Assembly (NCBI RefSeq): GCF_029893365.1
Contig: NZ_JARXUZ010000001.1
Span: forward strand, 930,001 to 994,000
DNA from: Cryobacterium sp. CG_9.6
Lineage (GTDB): Bacteria > Actinomycetota > Actinomycetes > Actinomycetales > Microbacteriaceae
Direction of reading: 5' to 3'
Length of the DNA: 64,000 bases
The first letter of the stretch is position 1; every line of letters starts with the position of its first letter. The translations under genes and the position numbers were made by a program. Shown in pieces: positions 9,564 to 17,827 of this stretch. The notes beneath the pieces were generated by a model, which was given only the letters and a program-made list of their open reading frames with translations, did no database searches and had not been told where the DNA came from.

Positions 9564-9666
9564 TCGCAGTGCGACAACGAACAGCGGCAGGTGTCCCGCA
9601 GGTGTGAGGTGTACGCTTTTGGCACCTCGCGGGAACCCCGCACTCTCATGAAAGGGCGCGCCTGAC

Positions 9667-10284
9667 GTGACCGACCTGCCGATGTTTCCGCTCGGATCCG
9701 TATTGTTTCCCTACATGCCGCTTCAGCTGCGAGTTTTCGAGGAACGGTACCTGGTGATGCTGTCTCGAGTGCTGCAGAACGAGCCCGCCGAATTCGGTGT
9801 GGTGCTCATCGAGCGCGGGCAGGAGGTGGGCGGCGGCGAACACCGTTTCCGCTTTGGCACGGTGGCGCGCATCACCCAGGTGGGTGCCGACGAGAACGTG
9901 GTGGCTCTCATAGCGCAGGGTGATCGCCGCATCGAGGTAATTGACTGGCTTGACGAAGACCCGCATCCGCTCGCCACCGTGCGTGAACTGGCCGACCTGG
10001 AGTGGGACGACGATCTGTTGCCTCTTCGAGAGGAGGCGGAGATCACCGTGCGACGCGCCATCGCAAAGGCAAGCGAATTCGTGAACCAGCAGTGGTCCGC
10101 TGATGTCGAACTGTCGCACGACCCGGTGGCAGCCATGTGGCAACTTGCAGCTATTGCGCCGGTGGGACCGCTCGACCAGGTGGCCCTGCTGCGCTCGACG
10201 ACGGCGTTGGAACTTTTGACGAACGTGATCGATCTCACCGTGGCAGCATCGGCAACCCTCGGCGAGGAGTGGTCCGGCGAATAG
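9667..10284 (+). CDS. LON peptidase substrate-binding domain protein
   Basis: A 205-residue stand-alone LON N-terminal domain protein. The opening 'LPMFPLGSVLFPYMPLQLRVFEERY' pattern (a Pro/Leu-rich first strand followed by FEERY) is typical of this family. There is no AAA+ or protease domain, so it is not Lon protease itself. Such single-domain proteins are common in actinobacteria and their role is unclear. The start is the GTG at 9667 after GAAAGGGCG. It is followed 73 nt later by the ABC-F gene on the same strand. Confidence 0.82.
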   Translation: MTDLPMFPLGSVLFPYMPLQLRVFEERYLVMLSRVLQNEPAEFGVVLIERGQEVGGGEHRFRFGTVARITQVGADENVVALIAQGDRRIEVIDWLDEDPHPLATVRELADLEWDDDLLPLREEAEITVRRAIAKASEFVNQQWSADVELSHDPVAAMWQLAAIAPVGPLDQVALLRSTTALELLTNVIDLTVAASATLGEEWSGE

Positions 10285-10357
10285 GCTCAGAGCCCACTCG
10301 CATCACCCGGAGAAGGCCACATCCACCGGCCCGTGACGGCCATGAGAACATTAGACA

Positions 10358-12022
10358 ATGACCGGAACACTCGTGGCCAAAGGCCTGGCCGGCGGGTACG
10401 CGCACCGCACACTGTTTGACTCGCTGGATCTCACCGTGGCCCCGGGTGACGTGGTGGGTGTCGTCGGCGTCAACGGGGCCGGCAAATCCACGCTGCTTCG
10501 CCTGCTGGCCGGAATCCTGAAACCACAGGAGGGCAGCGTGAGCCTGCTGCCCACCGATGCGTTCATCGGCTGGTTGCCGCAGGAGCACGAACGCCTCGCG
10601 GGTGAGAGCGTTGCCGCCTTTATTGCACGTAGAACGGGATGCGCCGAGGCGACGCGCGAAATGGATGCCGCGGCATCCGCTCTGGGAAACACCGAACCGA
10701 GAGCGGATGGTCGCGACCCCGCCGACGTGTACTCCGAGGCACTGGACCGCTGGCTTGCGAGCGGCGCCGCCGATCTCGACGAACGTCTGCCGATCGTGCT
10801 GAACGAACTCGGGCTCACGCTCGGATCGGATGTGGCTGGGGACGCCCTGATGACCTCACTGTCCGGTGGCCAGGCTGCCCGGGTGGGCCTCGCCGCCCTG
10901 CTGCTGTCCCGATTCGACATTGTGCTGCTCGATGAGCCCACCAATGACCTGGATCTCGACGGCCTCGAGCGGCTCGAGTCGTTCGTGCGCGGGCTGCGCG
11001 GCGGCGTGGTGCTCGTGAGTCACGACCGGGAGTTTCTTGCTCGGTGCGTCACTCGCGTGCTGGAACTCGACCTGGCCCAGAACGCCAACCGCGTCTTTGG
11101 CGGCGGGTATGACGCCTACCTGGAGGAGCGCGAGACCGCTCGCCGGCACAAGCGGGAGGACTTCGACGAGTTCGCGGCTAAGAAGGCCGACCTCGTGGGG
11201 AGAGCGCGCACCCAGCGGGAGTGGTCGAGCCAGGGCGTGCGCAATGCCATGAAGAAGGCTCCCGACAACGACAAGATTCGCCGCAAAGCCTCCACGGAAT
11301 CCAGTGAGAAACAGGGGCAGAAGGTGCGGCAGATGGAGAGCCGCATCGCGCGCATGGAGGAGGTGGAGGAGCCGCGCAAGGAATGGCAGCTGGAGTTCAC
11401 CATTGGTGCGGCGCCGCGGTCCAGCTCCGTGGTCTCCACCCTGGCCGCGGTCGTCATTCAGCAGGGCGACTTCACGCTGGGGCCGGTGTCGTTGCAGGTG
11501 AACGCCGGGGAGCGCATCGGCATCACCGGACCCAACGGTGCCGGTAAAACCACGCTGCTGCGTGCGCTGCTCGGCCGGTCGGCGCCCGACTCCGGAACGG
11601 CGAGCCTCGGCGCGAGTGTGCGCGTGGGCGAGATCGACCAGGCCCGCACGCTCCTCGCCGGGGATGCACCTCTGGCCAGTAGCTTCGAGGCGCTCGTGCC
11701 CGATCTCTCGGTGGCCGAAGTGCGTACCCTGCTTGCCAAGTTTGGGCTGAAGGCTGATCATGTCAACCGTGCGGTGGACGAACTCTCACCCGGGGAACGC
11801 ACCCGGGCCGGCCTCGCCCTGCTTCAGGCGCGGGGCATCAACCTGCTCGTGCTCGACGAACCCACCAACCACCTGGACCTGGCCGCCATCGAGCAGCTGG
11901 AGCAGGCCCTCGATTCCTACGAGGGCACTCTGCTCCTCGTGACGCACGACCGCCGCATGCTGGGCAACGTGCGCACCGACCGGCACTGGCACGTGACAGA
12001 CGGCCGCGTCACCGAACTCTGA
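10358..12022 (+). CDS. ABC-F family ATPase (ribosome-associated, no membrane domain)
   Basis: A 554-residue protein with two ABC ATPase domains and no membrane segment. Domain 1 has Walker A GVNGAGKST, signature LSGGQ and Walker B LLDEPTNDLD. A charged helical linker follows (about residues 255-345, rich in Lys/Arg/Glu). Domain 2 has GPNGAGKTT, a signature-like LSPGERTRAG and LVLDEPTNHLD. This is the ABC-F layout (Uup, EttA and antibiotic-resistance relatives), whose members act on the ribosome. Whether this one gives resistance or is a housekeeping factor cannot be told from the sequence. The start ATG is at 10358. Confidence 0.88.
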   Translation: MTGTLVAKGLAGGYAHRTLFDSLDLTVAPGDVVGVVGVNGAGKSTLLRLLAGILKPQEGSVSLLPTDAFIGWLPQEHERLAGESVAAFIARRTGCAEATREMDAAASALGNTEPRADGRDPADVYSEALDRWLASGAADLDERLPIVLNELGLTLGSDVAGDALMTSLSGGQAARVGLAALLLSRFDIVLLDEPTNDLDLDGLERLESFVRGLRGGVVLVSHDREFLARCVTRVLELDLAQNANRVFGGGYDAYLEERETARRHKREDFDEFAAKKADLVGRARTQREWSSQGVRNAMKKAPDNDKIRRKASTESSEKQGQKVRQMESRIARMEEVEEPRKEWQLEFTIGAAPRSSSVVSTLAAVVIQQGDFTLGPVSLQVNAGERIGITGPNGAGKTTLLRALLGRSAPDSGTASLGASVRVGEIDQARTLLAGDAPLASSFEALVPDLSVAEVRTLLAKFGLKADHVNRAVDELSPGERTRAGLALLQARGINLLVLDEPTNHLDLAAIEQLEQALDSYEGTLLLVTHDRRMLGNVRTDRHWHVTDGRVTEL

Positions 12023-12061
12023 GCGGATGCGTCCCAGAACGACCGAACGCAGCTTTCGGCG

Positions 12062-12397
12062 TTAGCGGGACTGGCGCTTCTTGCCTACGCGGGGAGCGCC
12101 CTTCACCGGAGGGGTGCGGCCCTTGCCTTTGGACGCTTTTGCCTTGCCGCCCGGCGGACGGGGCGGCGGAGCGTTCTTTTCGGCTTCATAGTGGATGTCT
12201 GACAGAAGCGCCGCGCCGGCCTTGGTGAGCCGGGTCACATCGGTGCTGCGATCGAACAGGGCGTGGCCGAGCTCGGCCTCAAGATTCTTCACCGACAGGC
12301 TCACCGTCATGCGCGACACGTTGAGGTTCTTCGCGGCGCGCGTGAAGTTCAACTCCTCCGCAACGGCGGTAAAGTGCTGGAGCTGGATGGTGTCCAC
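12062..12397 (-). CDS. Orphan LysR-type helix-turn-helix domain with a basic C-terminal tail
   Basis: A 111-residue protein. Residues 1-70 are a clear LysR N-terminal DNA-binding domain ('LQHFTAVAEELNFTRAA', then 'SRMTVSLSVKNLEAELG' and 'LFDRS'). The effector-binding domain is absent. Instead, residues 75-111 are a Pro/Lys/Arg-rich tail ('KGKGRTPPVKGAPRVGKKR'), likely disordered and nucleic-acid binding. The start is a GTG at 12397 preceded by AAAGG. It converges on the ABC-F gene. The clean end after the HTH and the organised basic tail suggest a real short protein rather than a decayed LysR gene, but either is possible. Confidence 0.75.
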   Translation of the reverse strand: MDTIQLQHFTAVAEELNFTRAAKNLNVSRMTVSLSVKNLEAELGHALFDRSTDVTRLTKAGAALLSDIHYEAEKNAPPPRPPGGKAKASKGKGRTPPVKGAPRVGKKRQSR

Positions 12398-12466
12398 GAA
12401 GAGCCTTTCAGGAACCCCCGAGGATCAAGGGTCACTCAAGGCTACGCGTACCTGGCGCTTTCGGCG

Positions 12467-13318
12467 TCACACGCCCACATCGCGGTGTCGCAGTACTCCG
12501 GCCGTTGCCACTCCGAGCCCCACCGACACGAGAGAGAACACGACGACGGTGCCCCAGTTCGCCCCGCTGCTCAGCGGAGTGTGGCCGAAGGCCCAGTAGT
12601 AGGGGGACAGGGCGTGCAGCCACTCCACATTCGAACTCTGATTGCCGATGGCGTTGAACACGTACCCGACCACGGCCACGGCTGCGCCGCCACCAATACC
12701 CCAGATGCGCCGACCAGTGAGTGCGCCGCAGAACAGCGCGACCGATGCGCTGAGCAGAATGAGGCCACCAAACAGCATCCCGGTACCCAGCAGGTTAGAG
12801 CCGTCAATGCTGAGTTCGGCCGGGCCGTTCCACAGCAGGACCAGCACGCAGGTGAGAGCCGTCAAGCCGAGGATCTTCACCACCAGTGCCGCATACCGCG
12901 ACAGCGCCACCTGAACCCGCGTCACACCGTGAGCGAGGGTGAGTTCGAGCTGGCCCGACTCCTCGTCGCCGCCGAGAGCCGCCGCGCCCCAGGCAATGCC
13001 GGCAATGCTCAGCAGCATGAACCCGATGAGTCCGAAGAGTGTGGCCTGAACGTATCCCGGCCCGGTGCCGATCTGGTCGTAATTGATGGAGCGGGTGAGC
13101 TCGGGCGGCAGGCTGTTGATCAACTCCTGCATCTGCGCGTTTCCGTTCATGCTGGGAAAAATGGGTAGGTACAGCGACGCCGCGGCGGCCAGCCCCAGTC
13201 CCCACCCGATCAGCGAACGCCAGCTGTCGGTGAACACCTTGCCGAAGACCGGCAGGTGCGCCCGGTGTACGTGGGCGGTACGGAGCGCAGAACGTGGGCG
13301 AACCGCAGGCTCGGTCAT
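12467..13318 (-). CDS. ABC-2 type transporter permease
   Basis: A 283-residue integral membrane protein with about six hydrophobic segments (around residues 37-52, 90-115, 140-162, 175-200, 206-222 and 250-275) and a large outside loop after the first. 'GGDEESGQLELTLAHGVTR' (residues 117-135) is the cytoplasmic coupling-type element of ABC-2 exporters. The ATG at 13316-13318 overlaps the ATPase stop as ATGA, so the pair is translationally coupled. It is the last gene of a four-gene operon that begins with the sigma-4-like membrane protein at 15157-15870. The substrate is unknown. Confidence 0.84.
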   Translation of the reverse strand: MTEPAVRPRSALRTAHVHRAHLPVFGKVFTDSWRSLIGWGLGLAAAASLYLPIFPSMNGNAQMQELINSLPPELTRSINYDQIGTGPGYVQATLFGLIGFMLLSIAGIAWGAAALGGDEESGQLELTLAHGVTRVQVALSRYAALVVKILGLTALTCVLVLLWNGPAELSIDGSNLLGTGMLFGGLILLSASVALFCGALTGRRIWGIGGGAAVAVVGYVFNAIGNQSSNVEWLHALSPYYWAFGHTPLSSGANWGTVVVFSLVSVGLGVATAGVLRHRDVGV

Positions 13319-14301
13319 GATGGTGCTCCCCGTGTTGACCGGCTGCCAGCGGATGCCGCCGGCGCCTCGTACAGGCCCAGAACGGACTCTTCCAGATCTG
13401 GTTCCTCCAGAACGAGGTTGGTCAGCTGAAGCGTCGAAATGGCCTGGATAAAAGGCTGAATGGCCGCACTCAGCGTTGCCGTGGCCTCGGTCTCGCTCGG
13501 GGACAGCACCGTGCATTCCAGATCACCCACGCCGGGCACCGCGCCGAGTATCGCGGCCAGTTCCGCGGTGCCGACTCCGGAGGCCGACATGCGCAGGTGC
13601 CGAATGGCCGTGTTGCGCAACTCATCGACACTCGCGATCCTGACGATGCGGCCGTCGCGCAGAATGGCCACGTCATCGGCCGCCTGTTGAATCTCACTGA
13701 TCACATGAGAGGAGAGAAATACGGTCTGCCCGGCCGCACTCGCTTCCCGCACGAGGCTCAGGAACTCCTGCTGCATCAGGGGATCAAGTCCGCTCGTGGG
13801 CTCGTCGAGCACGAGAAGTTCCGGCTCATGCATGAAGGCCTGAATGACGCCGAGCTTCTGCTTATTCCCCTTGGAGAGCGCGCGCACCGGGCGGTCAAGG
13901 TCGAGAAGAAAGCGGTCGGCGAGTTGCTCGATGCGTCCCTCCCGCACCGGGCCGGAAATGTCCGCGTAGTGCTGGAGCAGCCGGCGTCCGTTGCCACGGC
14001 CCTCGAGCACGAGATCGCCCGGCAGATACCCGATGCGGCGGCGCAGCTCCGGGCCGGCGTTGCGGGAATCTGTGCCGAGAACGAGGGCGTGCCCGGACGT
14101 GGTGCGAATGATGTCGAGAAGCGTGCGCATGAGCGTGGTCTTACCGGCTCCATTGGGTCCGATGACCCCGAAGACACTCCCGCGGGGGATCGTGAAACTC
14201 ACGTCGGCGAGGGCCTGATTCGACCCGAATTCCTTCGTGACGTGCCGGATGTCGATGGCAGGCCCAGTTGGTTCGGCCTTTCGATCAGTCAACGATGACA
14301 T
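13315..14301 (-). CDS. ABC transporter ATP-binding protein (exporter type)
   Basis: A 328-residue ATPase with Walker A GPNGAGKTT, a signature in the form ALSKGNKQKLG (LSGGQ-like), Walker B LLVLDEPTSGLD and switch histidine in LSSHVISE. The C-terminal 90 residues form an extra domain typical of drug/antibiotic exporter ATPases (CcmA/DrrA group). It pairs with the permease at 12467-13318. Its start lies 17 nt inside the upstream Ig-like membrane protein gene, so expression is tied to that gene. Confidence 0.88.
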   Translation of the reverse strand: MSSLTDRKAEPTGPAIDIRHVTKEFGSNQALADVSFTIPRGSVFGVIGPNGAGKTTLMRTLLDIIRTTSGHALVLGTDSRNAGPELRRRIGYLPGDLVLEGRGNGRRLLQHYADISGPVREGRIEQLADRFLLDLDRPVRALSKGNKQKLGVIQAFMHEPELLVLDEPTSGLDPLMQQEFLSLVREASAAGQTVFLSSHVISEIQQAADDVAILRDGRIVRIASVDELRNTAIRHLRMSASGVGTAELAAILGAVPGVGDLECTVLSPSETEATATLSAAIQPFIQAISTLQLTNLVLEEPDLEESVLGLYEAPAASAGSRSTRGAPS

Positions 14302-15160
14302 CGGTCACCTCGATCGTGATGGTTGCAACCACGAGGGTTCCCTCGGCGCCCGCGCTCGTAGCTGAGATACGCGCGGTACCCGGGGCGACGGCCTGCACAT
14401 ATCCGGCGGCATCGATCGTGGCGACGGACTGATCGTCCGAGGCCCATGCCGCATCGTTTACCGGGCGGGAACTCTCGTCGTTGTAGGCACCGTCGGCGAC
14501 GAGAGTGGCGTCGAGACCTCGAGTGAGGGTGGCCTGGCCGTCATCTTCGAGATCTTTCTGAAAGGTGGTCGAACTTGACTCAACCGAGCGGATGCTGAGG
14601 CTCACCAGCGCTTGCGGGTCGACGATCACCGGGGCGGTATCGCTGAAGTCGTCAATCGTGGCGGTGATTGTTGCAGTGGCGCCCACACCAATTGCGGTCA
14701 CGATGCCGTCCGACGAGACCGTGACCACACTGTCGTCACTCGACGTCCACGACGGAACACCGGTTACGGCACCGGTGGAACCGTCACCGAAATTGCCCAC
14801 AACGCGAAGCTCTGCCGTGGTTCCCGGCGCGAGCCGCACCATTCCCGGAACAATGCTGATGCTGGAGAGAACTGCGGCGGAGCCGGGGGTGCTCGTGGGT
14901 GTGGGTGCTGAGGGGGTCGATGATGCGGTCGTTGCCGGTAGCGCACCCCCCGCGTCACCGAGGGCGCGGAACGCTGGATGCAGGAGGAATGCGGTAATGA
15001 GGACCACGGACCACACGACACTGGTGACCAGATAGACCGTGCGCAGTCGGTGGCGATAGGCGTGCATCCCAAAGCTGACGGCACGCCCAACATCGGCGGG
15101 GTGGGCGTGGGATTCCACGGCAGCCTCGGCGAGCAGGCGATGCCGGAGCTGCGGGTTCAT
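14285..15160 (-). CDS. Single-pass membrane protein with two Big_2-like Ig domains (cassette copy 1)
   Basis: A 291-residue protein. Residues 1-40 are cytoplasmic and helical ('LLAEAAVESHAHPADV'), residues 42-60 form one TM segment, and residues 70-92 are an Ala/Ser/Thr/Pro linker. Two Ig-like repeats follow outside the cell (about 95-175 and 180-287), each with the 'W-x-S-x-D-x-S-V' and 'G-x-A-x-I-x-A-T' pattern of bacterial Ig-like group 2 domains. The start overlaps the sigma-4-like gene as ATGA. The short inside part, one TM and outside sensor-like part recall the topology of anti-sigma factors, but I see no recognised anti-sigma motif. It resembles the protein at 16084-17046 throughout its length. 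Confidence 0.82.
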   Translation of the reverse strand: MNPQLRHRLLAEAAVESHAHPADVGRAVSFGMHAYRHRLRTVYLVTSVVWSVVLITAFLLHPAFRALGDAGGALPATTASSTPSAPTPTSTPGSAAVLSSISIVPGMVRLAPGTTAELRVVGNFGDGSTGAVTGVPSWTSSDDSVVTVSSDGIVTAIGVGATATITATIDDFSDTAPVIVDPQALVSLSIRSVESSSTTFQKDLEDDGQATLTRGLDATLVADGAYNDESSRPVNDAAWASDDQSVATIDAAGYVQAVAPGTARISATSAGAEGTLVVATITIEVTDVIVD

Positions 15161-15870
15161 GAGCCGGTGCCCGATTCGTGGGGCTGACCGAGCCGCGACT
15201 CCGCAAGACGGTATTCATTCTCAATCTCGGTGAGGGGACGACCGGTGATCGCAGATATTTGGGCGAGCGGCAGATCCGCGAATTCTTTCAGCACCACGAT
15301 AATTCGCTCAGGCACGGTGAGTTCCAACAGCGCACTCGGACGTGCCATGGCATCCGTGTCCGTGACCGTGGCTCGGTTCCACCGAGATTGGGTCGTCAGG
15401 AGTCGCACGAATTCGCACAGCACGAAGCCGCGCAGTGCGGGTGTGATGGGGCCGCGCCACACCATGGCCGTGCGGGCCCAGGCGGCCTCCAGCAGGCGAG
15501 ACGCCAGCACCGAGTTATCGCACATGAGCTGCGTATAGAGGCCCAGATCGCCGCGCTGCTGAGTGAAGGCCAGCTGCAGCTCATTCTCGCGATCGCTCAA
15601 CGCCGCAGAGATTTTGACGCCGGTGGGGAAGCCAAACTCCACCTGCTTGATCACCGGGAAGACAACGGCCGTGAGCAGGGCAACGGCTCCCACCCCGAGC
15701 AGGGCCAGGCCCAGCAGATCGCGAATCAGTGCTCCCACCACGAAGAGGCCGAGAGCTAGTACTGCCAGAACGATGCGGGAGGGCTGAAAGGCCGACGCGA
15801 TTCGGCGAGGAGGTGGCAGGCACCCTGCCGACATCGGCGTGGTGCCCGCTTCGTGTCGGTTGGCTGCCAT
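15157..15870 (-). CDS. Two-TM membrane protein with C-terminal sigma-70 region-4-like HTH (cassette copy 1)
   Basis: A 237-residue protein. Two hydrophobic segments lie at about residues 32-48 and 53-74. A soluble middle part (75-180) contains 'QRGDLGLYTQ' and 'LLEAAWARTA', shared with copy 2. Residues 183-227 read like sigma region 4 ('ELTVPERIIVVLKEFADLP', then 'LAQISAITGRPLTEI'). No clear sigma region 2 is visible, so it may not be a working sigma factor. It could instead be a membrane-held DNA-binding regulator. The start ATG at 15868-15870 follows GTAGGGG. It heads an operon with the Ig-domain protein and the ABC exporter, all overlapping. Confidence 0.78.
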   Translation of the reverse strand: MAANRHEAGTTPMSAGCLPPPRRIASAFQPSRIVLAVLALGLFVVGALIRDLLGLALLGVGAVALLTAVVFPVIKQVEFGFPTGVKISAALSDRENELQLAFTQQRGDLGLYTQLMCDNSVLASRLLEAAWARTAMVWRGPITPALRGFVLCEFVRLLTTQSRWNRATVTDTDAMARPSALLELTVPERIIVVLKEFADLPLAQISAITGRPLTEIENEYRLAESRLGQPHESGTGS

Positions 15871-15907
15871 ATCGACGTGCCCCTACGCATCAGATGATCA
15901 TCTCGAC

Positions 15908-15987
15908 GGTGTGCCGACAGCATAGGCCCGACTGGCCCGGTTGCACAGAGGACCCCCATGACAGCGGGCAGCGACGGGGGTATGGTG
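15908..15987. repeat. 80-bp direct repeat, copy 1 (promoter region of cassette 1)
   Basis: These 80 bp are identical, base for base, to 17828-17907. The offset is exactly 1920 bp. The block lies 38 nt upstream of the copy-1 sigma-4-like gene. It also contains the plus-strand ATGACA (15958-15963) and TATGGT (15981-15986) found in copy 2. Here they would fire toward the 3' end of the copy-2 Ig gene, antisense to it. The flanking bases diverge sharply on both sides. Confidence 0.97.
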
Positions 15988-16000
15988 CGTAAAATCTCGT

Positions 16001-16026
16001 CACGACTTGAGTCGCACCGAGTCGTG
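16001..16026 (-). terminator. Possible terminator after cassette copy 2
   Basis: CACGACT and AGTCGTG (7 bp) pair around a 12-nt loop. Reading on the minus strand, the hairpin is followed within a few bases by ATTTT. It lies 58 nt beyond the stop of the copy-2 Ig-domain gene. The stem is short, so this is tentative. Confidence 0.35.
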
Positions 16027-16083
16027 TGCTGACGTCGCTCACGTCGTCGGTAGAACCGTGTGAGCGCCCCCGGCAGGGTCGTA

Positions 16084-17046
16084 CTACTCCACGTCATTTG
16101 TCGGAGGATTCGGAGGAGGCTCCACTAGCTTCTGGCCAGGGGAAACCACAATGGCGGACTCGACCATGACAGGTAAGCTCCCCGTGACGCCCGCGCTCGT
16201 GGCCGTTATGTCCGTCGAGCCCGTGGCCAGAGCCACCAGCTCCCCACCTGGATTGATCGTGGCAACGGATTTATTCGTGGAATCCCACGTGACGTCCTCG
16301 ACGACGTTGGTCGTGTTGTCGTTGTAGGTTCCGTGTGCCGTGAAGGTCGCACCGTCACCTTCAACAAGAGGTCCGAGGCGTGGAGGAAACGTCGGCGTCT
16401 GTCTAATCGTCAGTGCGACGAGGGTTCGCGGGACCACCCTAACTGTCGCGGAGTCGCTGAACCCGTCGACGGTGACCGTGATGACCTCTTGATCGGAGTC
16501 AGAGGCCGCAAACTCAACGATGGATGATGGATTTATCGTGGTCACGAGGCCCTGGTCTGAGACCCACAGATGCTTGCCGGGGTTCACCGTCCACTCCGCG
16601 CCCTCTGTCAGCGGTTTGCTGGATTCGTCGCTGAACTGTCCATCGATGGCAAACTGCTTCTCGCTCCCTCGCACCACGGTTATCGGTCCGGCCGGTACAA
16701 GGCTGATACCGGTGAGCTCCGCAGCTTTTTGGCTCTCGGTGGGGCTATCAGAAGCGCCGTTGGAAGCCGGTGGTGTGATGGTGGAGGTGGGTTCGGTCGC
16801 CGTCGGTGACGTCGTCGACTGTGGAGTTGATGAAACGGTCGGGATCAGTGCGCTCGCAGCTGGATGGCTCAGCACGAGAACGCCCGTGACCGTGATCCAG
16901 ATGACAAGAACGACTGCATAGACCGTCCAGGCGTGCACCCAATACTGACGCATATCTCGGGCGAGTGCCGGCTCCACCTCAACAGGATGCGCTTGAGACT
17001 TTGCCGCGGCATCCGCGAGCAGGTCCTGCCGCATCCGGGCATTCAT
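16084..17046 (-). CDS. Single-pass membrane protein with two Big_2-like Ig domains (cassette copy 2)
   Basis: A 320-residue paralogue of the protein at 14285-15160. A short cytoplasmic helical part ('LLADAAAKSQAHPVEV'), one TM at about residues 41-60, then a longer Ser/Thr/Pro-rich linker (68-112) lead to two Ig-like domains (about 113-205 and 210-308). The second domain ends with the conserved 'ITATSAGVTG' type strand, and the extreme C-terminus is Pro-rich. The start overlaps the upstream sigma-4-like gene as ATGA. Unlike copy 1, no ABC exporter follows. The N-terminal halves of the two copies are more alike than their Ig domains, as expected if the outside parts recognise different things. 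Confidence 0.82.
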   Translation of the reverse strand: MNARMRQDLLADAAAKSQAHPVEVEPALARDMRQYWVHAWTVYAVVLVIWITVTGVLVLSHPAASALIPTVSSTPQSTTSPTATEPTSTITPPASNGASDSPTESQKAAELTGISLVPAGPITVVRGSEKQFAIDGQFSDESSKPLTEGAEWTVNPGKHLWVSDQGLVTTINPSSIVEFAASDSDQEVITVTVDGFSDSATVRVVPRTLVALTIRQTPTFPPRLGPLVEGDGATFTAHGTYNDNTTNVVEDVTWDSTNKSVATINPGGELVALATGSTDITATSAGVTGSLPVMVESAIVVSPGQKLVEPPPNPPTNDVE

Positions 17047-17786
17047 GAGTCGTCCCTCGAGGCGTCGAAGCGCCGGAGTCGAGCCTGCGCGCGGCGGAGG
17101 TCAGCCGCTACCTCGGCAAGTGGACGGTTGGTGAGAAACGCTATCTGAGCTGTTGGAAGGCCGGCAAATTCGCGGAGAACGACCACGATGCGCGCGTCAA
17201 GAGAGAGCTCAGATAGCGGCGTGGACGACACAGTTCGGGCTTCTCCCAGATCCGCTCCAGTTTTTATAGTTTGGTTCCACTGCGACTGCGCCTTCAGAAG
17301 GCGAACGAATTCGCAGAGAACATATGGACGTAGCTCGGGCGTTACGGGGCCGCGCCACACGGCGGCCGTGCGTGCCCAGGCCGCCTCAAGAAGGCGGGCG
17401 GTCAGATCTGGGTCATCGCTCATCATCTGGGTGTACAGGCCTAGATCCCCCCGTTGCTCGGTAAAAGCAACCCGTAGCTCGCCGTCGCGGTCGCGCATCG
17501 CCGTCGAGAACTTAACCCCCATTGGAAAACCAAATTCCACGTCCTTGATCACGGGAAAAGCAACGGCCGCGAGCAGCATCACCGCACCCAGAAGGAGCAC
17601 TATCAGACCACCGAGATCGGACTCGATCAGGCCGCCGAGATCGGGCGCCACAGTTCCAACAACAACGAGACCGACGGCCAGAACCGCGAGGATGATGCGG
17701 GAAGGATGAAGGGCTGGCCTGATTTGCCGTGCTGGCACGTCACACATGAGTGCCGCCGTGCTGTGTGTTTTCGCACAGGTTGCCAT
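17043..17786 (-). CDS. Two-TM membrane protein with C-terminal sigma-70 region-4-like HTH (cassette copy 2)
   Basis: A 247-residue paralogue of the protein at 15157-15870, clearly similar from 'PSRI(I/V)LAVLA' at the first TM to the end. It has a slightly longer loop between the two TM segments ('DLGGLIESDLGGL'). The C-terminal part keeps the sigma-4 pattern ('ELSLDARIVVVLREFAGLP', then 'AQIAFLTNRPLAEV'). I place the start at the ATG at 17784-17786 because MATC aligns with MAAN of copy 1; a longer in-frame start at 17879 lies inside the 80-bp repeat and has no ribosome site. It is divergent from the injection-system operon, 161 nt away. Confidence 0.77.
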   Translation of the reverse strand: MATCAKTHSTAALMCDVPARQIRPALHPSRIILAVLAVGLVVVGTVAPDLGGLIESDLGGLIVLLLGAVMLLAAVAFPVIKDVEFGFPMGVKFSTAMRDRDGELRVAFTEQRGDLGLYTQMMSDDPDLTARLLEAAWARTAAVWRGPVTPELRPYVLCEFVRLLKAQSQWNQTIKTGADLGEARTVSSTPLSELSLDARIVVVLREFAGLPTAQIAFLTNRPLAEVAADLRRAQARLRRFDASRDDS

Positions 17787-17827
17787 CCATATCGACGTTT
17801 CTCTCCTCGTCGAAAGAACTTCTCGTA

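Noticed and set aside
12062..12397. LysR pseudogene
   Set aside because: The frame ends with an organised basic tail and has a good ribosome site; no remnant of the effector domain follows. Kept as a gene, with doubt.
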